Source: Agrobacterium tumefaciens (lineage in GTDB: Bacteria > Pseudomonadota > Alphaproteobacteria > Rhizobiales > Rhizobiaceae). Taken from it: a stretch of 64,000 nt of DNA. Location of the stretch: contig NZ_SUPW01000002.1 of NCBI RefSeq assembly GCF_013337285.1, positions 124,001-188,000 on the forward strand. The letters are read 5' to 3'. Shown one piece after another: positions 61,860 through 64,000 of the stretch. Under the pieces are notes generated by a model. That model was not told the DNA's origin. It did no database searches and saw only the letters and a list, made by a program, of their open reading frames with translations. A program made the translations under genes and the position numbers. Within the stretch, counting starts at the first letter, position 1; the number at the start of each line of letters is the position of its first letter.

Positions 61860-62732
61860 TTACGTTCGTCCCCCACGGACGGACGGATGCCAGAAGGTGA
61901 CGGCCCGCTCTGCGAGCGCCACCAGACCATAAAAGCCCGAGCCTGCCAGCGCCGCGACAGCGATTTCGGCCCAGACCATATCGACATTGCTGCGGCCCAT
62001 TTCCGCCGAAATGCGGAAACCCATGCCGACGATGGGTGTGCCGAAAAACTCCGCGACAATGGCGCCGATCAAGGCCAGCGTGGAGTTGATTTTCAGCGCA
62101 TTGAAGATGAAGGGCGAGGCGGCGGGCAGACGCAGTTTCACCAGCGTCGGCCACCAGCCGGCGGCATAGGTGCGCATCAGGTCGCGCTCCATGTGGCTTG
62201 CGGCGGCAAGGCCCTGCACCGTGTTCACCAGCATCGGGAAAAACGTCATGATGACGACGACGGCGACTTTCGACTGCCAGTCGAAGCCGAACCACATGAC
62301 CATGATGGGGGCGACGCCGACCACCGGCAGAGCGGAGACGAAATTGCCGATGGGCAGCAGCCCGCGCTGGAGGAAGGGCGATCTGTCGATGAGGATGGCG
62401 ACGATGAAGCCGAGGCCGCAGCCGAGCACATAGCCCGTCAGCACGGATTTAAGGAATGTCTGGCGGAAATCCGCCCAGAGGATCGGCAGAGAGCCGAGAA
62501 GACGGGCTAGGATGGCGCTGGGGGCCGGCAGCAGGATGGGCGGCACGGCAAAGCCGCGCACAATGCCTTCCCAGAGCGCCAAAAGGGCAAGTCCGAAAAG
62601 CAGCGGCACGGCGATGTCGCTGATGCGCTTTGCGGCGGGCGCGGAGAACCTGCGGCGCACCAGCCATTCGTTCACGGCCCAGGCGGCAAGCCAGAACAGG
62701 ATCGCGCCAATAAACCAGCCGGGGTTCGTCAT
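61860..62732 (-). CDS. ABC transporter permease (NitT/TauT, SsuC-like), first
   Basis: A 290-residue permease with about seven membrane segments and the BPD-type loop EAA-like stretch (AAASHMERDLMRTYAAGWWPTLVKLRLPAASPFIFNALK). The early block PPILLPAPSAILARL is typical of SsuC-type permeases. An in-frame region extends to 62831 inside the next gene, but the ATG at 62732 overlaps the stop of the second permease (ATGA) and starts at the normal N-terminus. It pairs with the permease encoded upstream. Confidence 0.88.
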   Translation of the reverse strand: MTNPGWFIGAILFWLAAWAVNEWLVRRRFSAPAAKRISDIAVPLLFGLALLALWEGIVRGFAVPPILLPAPSAILARLLGSLPILWADFRQTFLKSVLTGYVLGCGLGFIVAILIDRSPFLQRGLLPIGNFVSALPVVGVAPIMVMWFGFDWQSKVAVVVIMTFFPMLVNTVQGLAAASHMERDLMRTYAAGWWPTLVKLRLPAASPFIFNALKINSTLALIGAIVAEFFGTPIVGMGFRISAEMGRSNVDMVWAEIAVAALAGSGFYGLVALAERAVTFWHPSVRGGRT

Positions 62733-63604
62733 GGCCTTGCTCCCATTCGCTTGAGGACTGCGGCATGGGCGATGCCGATAATGGAGACCAATAGGGCGGC
62801 GACACCGGCTGCCATGAACAGCGCCGCCCATATCTGCACCGTCTGGCCATAATAGGAGCCGGAGAGCAGCCGCGCCCCGAGACCGGCGACGGCCCCTGTC
62901 GGCAATTCGCCGACGATGGCGCCGACCAGCGCAATCGCGATGGCGATTTTCAGCGAGACGAAGAGGTAGGGCAGGGCGGCAGGCCAGCGCAACTTCCAGA
63001 AAATCTGGCCCGGCGAGGCATTATAGGTGTGCATCAGGTCCCGCTGGATGGTTTCGGGACTTCTCAGCCCCTTCACCATGCCGACGACGATGGGGAAGAA
63101 GGACAGGTAGGTGGAGATCAGCGCCTTGGGCAGCAGCCCGGAAATGCCGATGGAATTCAGCACCACGATGATCATCGGTGCAATGGCGAGGATGGGGATC
63201 GTCTGGCTGGCGATGATCCACGGCATGACGGAGCGATCCATGGCGCGGTTATGCACGATGGCGACGGCAAGCAGGATGCCGAGGACCGCACCGATGGCGA
63301 AACCGAGCAGCGTGGCCGAAAGCGTGACGCCGGCATGATAGACGAGGCTGCGCTTGGAGGTGATCGCCTTGTTGACGGTGGTGTCCCACAGTTCGGCGGC
63401 AATCTGGTGGGGGGCGGGGAGAACCGGGCGTTCCTGTGCGAAGGTTTGCGGCAGGAGTTGTGAGAAGCTCAATGTCTGGCCTGCGCGGGTGGCCTGATCG
63501 CGGGCGAAGGGCATGTTGAGATAGATGACGGCGAGGTGCCAGATGATGAGGATGGCGAGGAAGACGGTGAGGATTGGGAGGATGCGGTGGCGGAGGAGGG
63601 TCAT
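62729..63604 (-). CDS. ABC transporter permease (NitT/TauT, SsuC-like), second
   Basis: A 291-residue permease with a signal-anchor N-terminus (ILPILTVFLAILIIWHLAVI), an insert of about 50 periplasmic residues (LSFSQLLPQTFAQERP), then six membrane segments with the ABC contact loop GLRSPETIQRDLMHTYNASPGQIFWKLRWPAALPYLF. It probably forms a heterodimer with the product of the next gene. ATG 63604 has GGAG 9 bp upstream; an in-frame ATG at 63628 has none. Confidence 0.88.
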   Translation of the reverse strand: MTLLRHRILPILTVFLAILIIWHLAVIYLNMPFARDQATRAGQTLSFSQLLPQTFAQERPVLPAPHQIAAELWDTTVNKAITSKRSLVYHAGVTLSATLLGFAIGAVLGILLAVAIVHNRAMDRSVMPWIIASQTIPILAIAPMIIVVLNSIGISGLLPKALISTYLSFFPIVVGMVKGLRSPETIQRDLMHTYNASPGQIFWKLRWPAALPYLFVSLKIAIAIALVGAIVGELPTGAVAGLGARLLSGSYYGQTVQIWAALFMAAGVAALLVSIIGIAHAAVLKRMGARP

Positions 63605-63663
63605 TGTTTTTCGCTCCGCTGCGTGCATCGAGGGTGATGATTAGCGGTGACCTGTGGGTGAGG

Positions 63664-63824
63664 CTTACCCCCCTCTGCCCTGCCGGGCATCTCGCCCACA
63701 AGGAGGGAGATCGACTCGCGGCGATGTTTCGGCCATCTCAACGCCTGTGGAAAGAGCATTGGTAGCGCTCCTTGCCGATCTCCCTCCTTGTGGGGGAGAT
63801 GCCCGGCAGGGCAGAGGGGGGTAG
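63664..63824. repeat. Dispersed palindromic repeat, family A, copy 5 (CACAAGG subtype)
   Basis: Left arm CTGCCCTGCCGGGCATCTCG then CCCACAAGGAGGG; right arm CCCTCCTTGTGGGGGAGATG then GCCCGGCAGGGCAGAG. It lies inside the ABC transporter operon, between the ATPase gene and the second permease gene. Confidence 0.9.
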
Positions 63825-63853
63825 CACTTGCCGCAACGGCGTCTTTTCCAGCG

Positions 63854-64000
63854 TCACCCCTCATAACTATGCCCCGCCTTCAGCCCCTCGCGCACCCGAT
63901 GCGCAATCGCCAGAAATTCCGGCGTTTCCCTGATTTCAAGCGGCCTCTCCCTCGGCAGAGTAGACTCGATCACGTCAGTCACTCTCCCCGGCCGCGGCGA
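63854..64000 (-). CDS. ABC transporter ATPase, C-terminal fragment (NitT/TauT type)
   Basis: The last 48 codons of a gene that continues beyond the right edge. The translation includes RPGRVTDVIESTLPRERPLEI and RETPEFLAIAHRVREGL, ending HSYEG and a TGA. R-P-G-R followed by an acidic stretch and the R-x-x-x-E-F ending are characteristic of SsuB/TauB-type ATPases. It completes the set of two permeases and a binding protein encoded downstream, and it is probably the first or an early gene of that unit. The catalytic motifs lie outside the window. Confidence 0.8.
   Translation of the reverse strand, partial: SPRPGRVTDVIESTLPRERPLEIRETPEFLAIAHRVREGLKAGHSYEG

Overview
The window is a stretch of Rhizobiaceae chromosome and looks like Agrobacterium (A. 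tumefaciens/fabrum group, circular chromosome). The reasons are the alphaproteobacterial cell-cycle genes chpT, ctrA and sciP, the Rhizobiales-type glnII (type II glutamine synthetase) with a DUF2735 neighbour, the rpoH/rluD neighbourhood, a urt-ure nitrogen locus, and two families of dispersed palindromic repeats. It is gene-dense, GC-rich and ordinary chromosomal DNA. I see no rRNA, tRNA, phage, IS element or CRISPR array.

Layout. 1-5 kb: end of an alpha/beta-hydrolase, a lytic transglycosylase lipoprotein, a shortened transglutaminase-like protein, an EamA transporter and purA. 5-12 kb: a large acidic single-pass membrane protein, rpoH, a methyltransferase, rluD, a small membrane protein and a SpoU RNA methyltransferase. 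12-22 kb: a coiled-coil membrane protein, then an envelope and cell-cycle region (eipA, chpT, ctrA, a FliJ-like protein, sciP) mixed with acetyltransferases, a secreted hydrolase and a DUF2793 tail-fibre-like protein. 22-29 kb: cysQ and the branched-chain amino acid ABC transporter livH-livM-livG-livF-(DUF6867)-livJ. 29-37 kb: an AAA ATPase; an operon of an SDR enzyme, a giant NCS1-transporter/histidine-kinase hybrid and a LuxR-type response regulator; then glnII with a visible sigma-54 promoter. 37-44 kb: the urea ABC transporter urtABCDE, interrupted by an unrecognised gene between urtD and urtE. 44-55 kb: a secreted esterase overlapping ureD, then ureA, ureB, ureC, ureE, ureF and ureG, interleaved with DUF1272, GFA, LprI, GT29-like, TIGR02117 and peroxiredoxin genes, then an MBL hydrolase. 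55-64 kb: a Crp/Fnr regulator (probably SinR) behind a perfect FNR box, an RND efflux pump with its adaptor, and an NMT1/THI5-type ABC transporter whose ATPase gene runs off the right edge.

How the genes fit together. The centre of the window (23-55 kb) is a nitrogen-acquisition locus: amino acid import, urea import, urea hydrolysis to ammonia, and ammonia assimilation by glnII. The transporter-like sensor kinase and its response regulator lie in the middle and are the best candidate for a poorly described sensing system. The 13-21 kb part groups several components of the CtrA circuit: phosphotransferase, master regulator and inhibitor.

Two families of about 130-160 bp inverted-repeat elements (five copies of A; five full and one minimal copy of B) lie only between genes. 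Their two arms change together from copy to copy.
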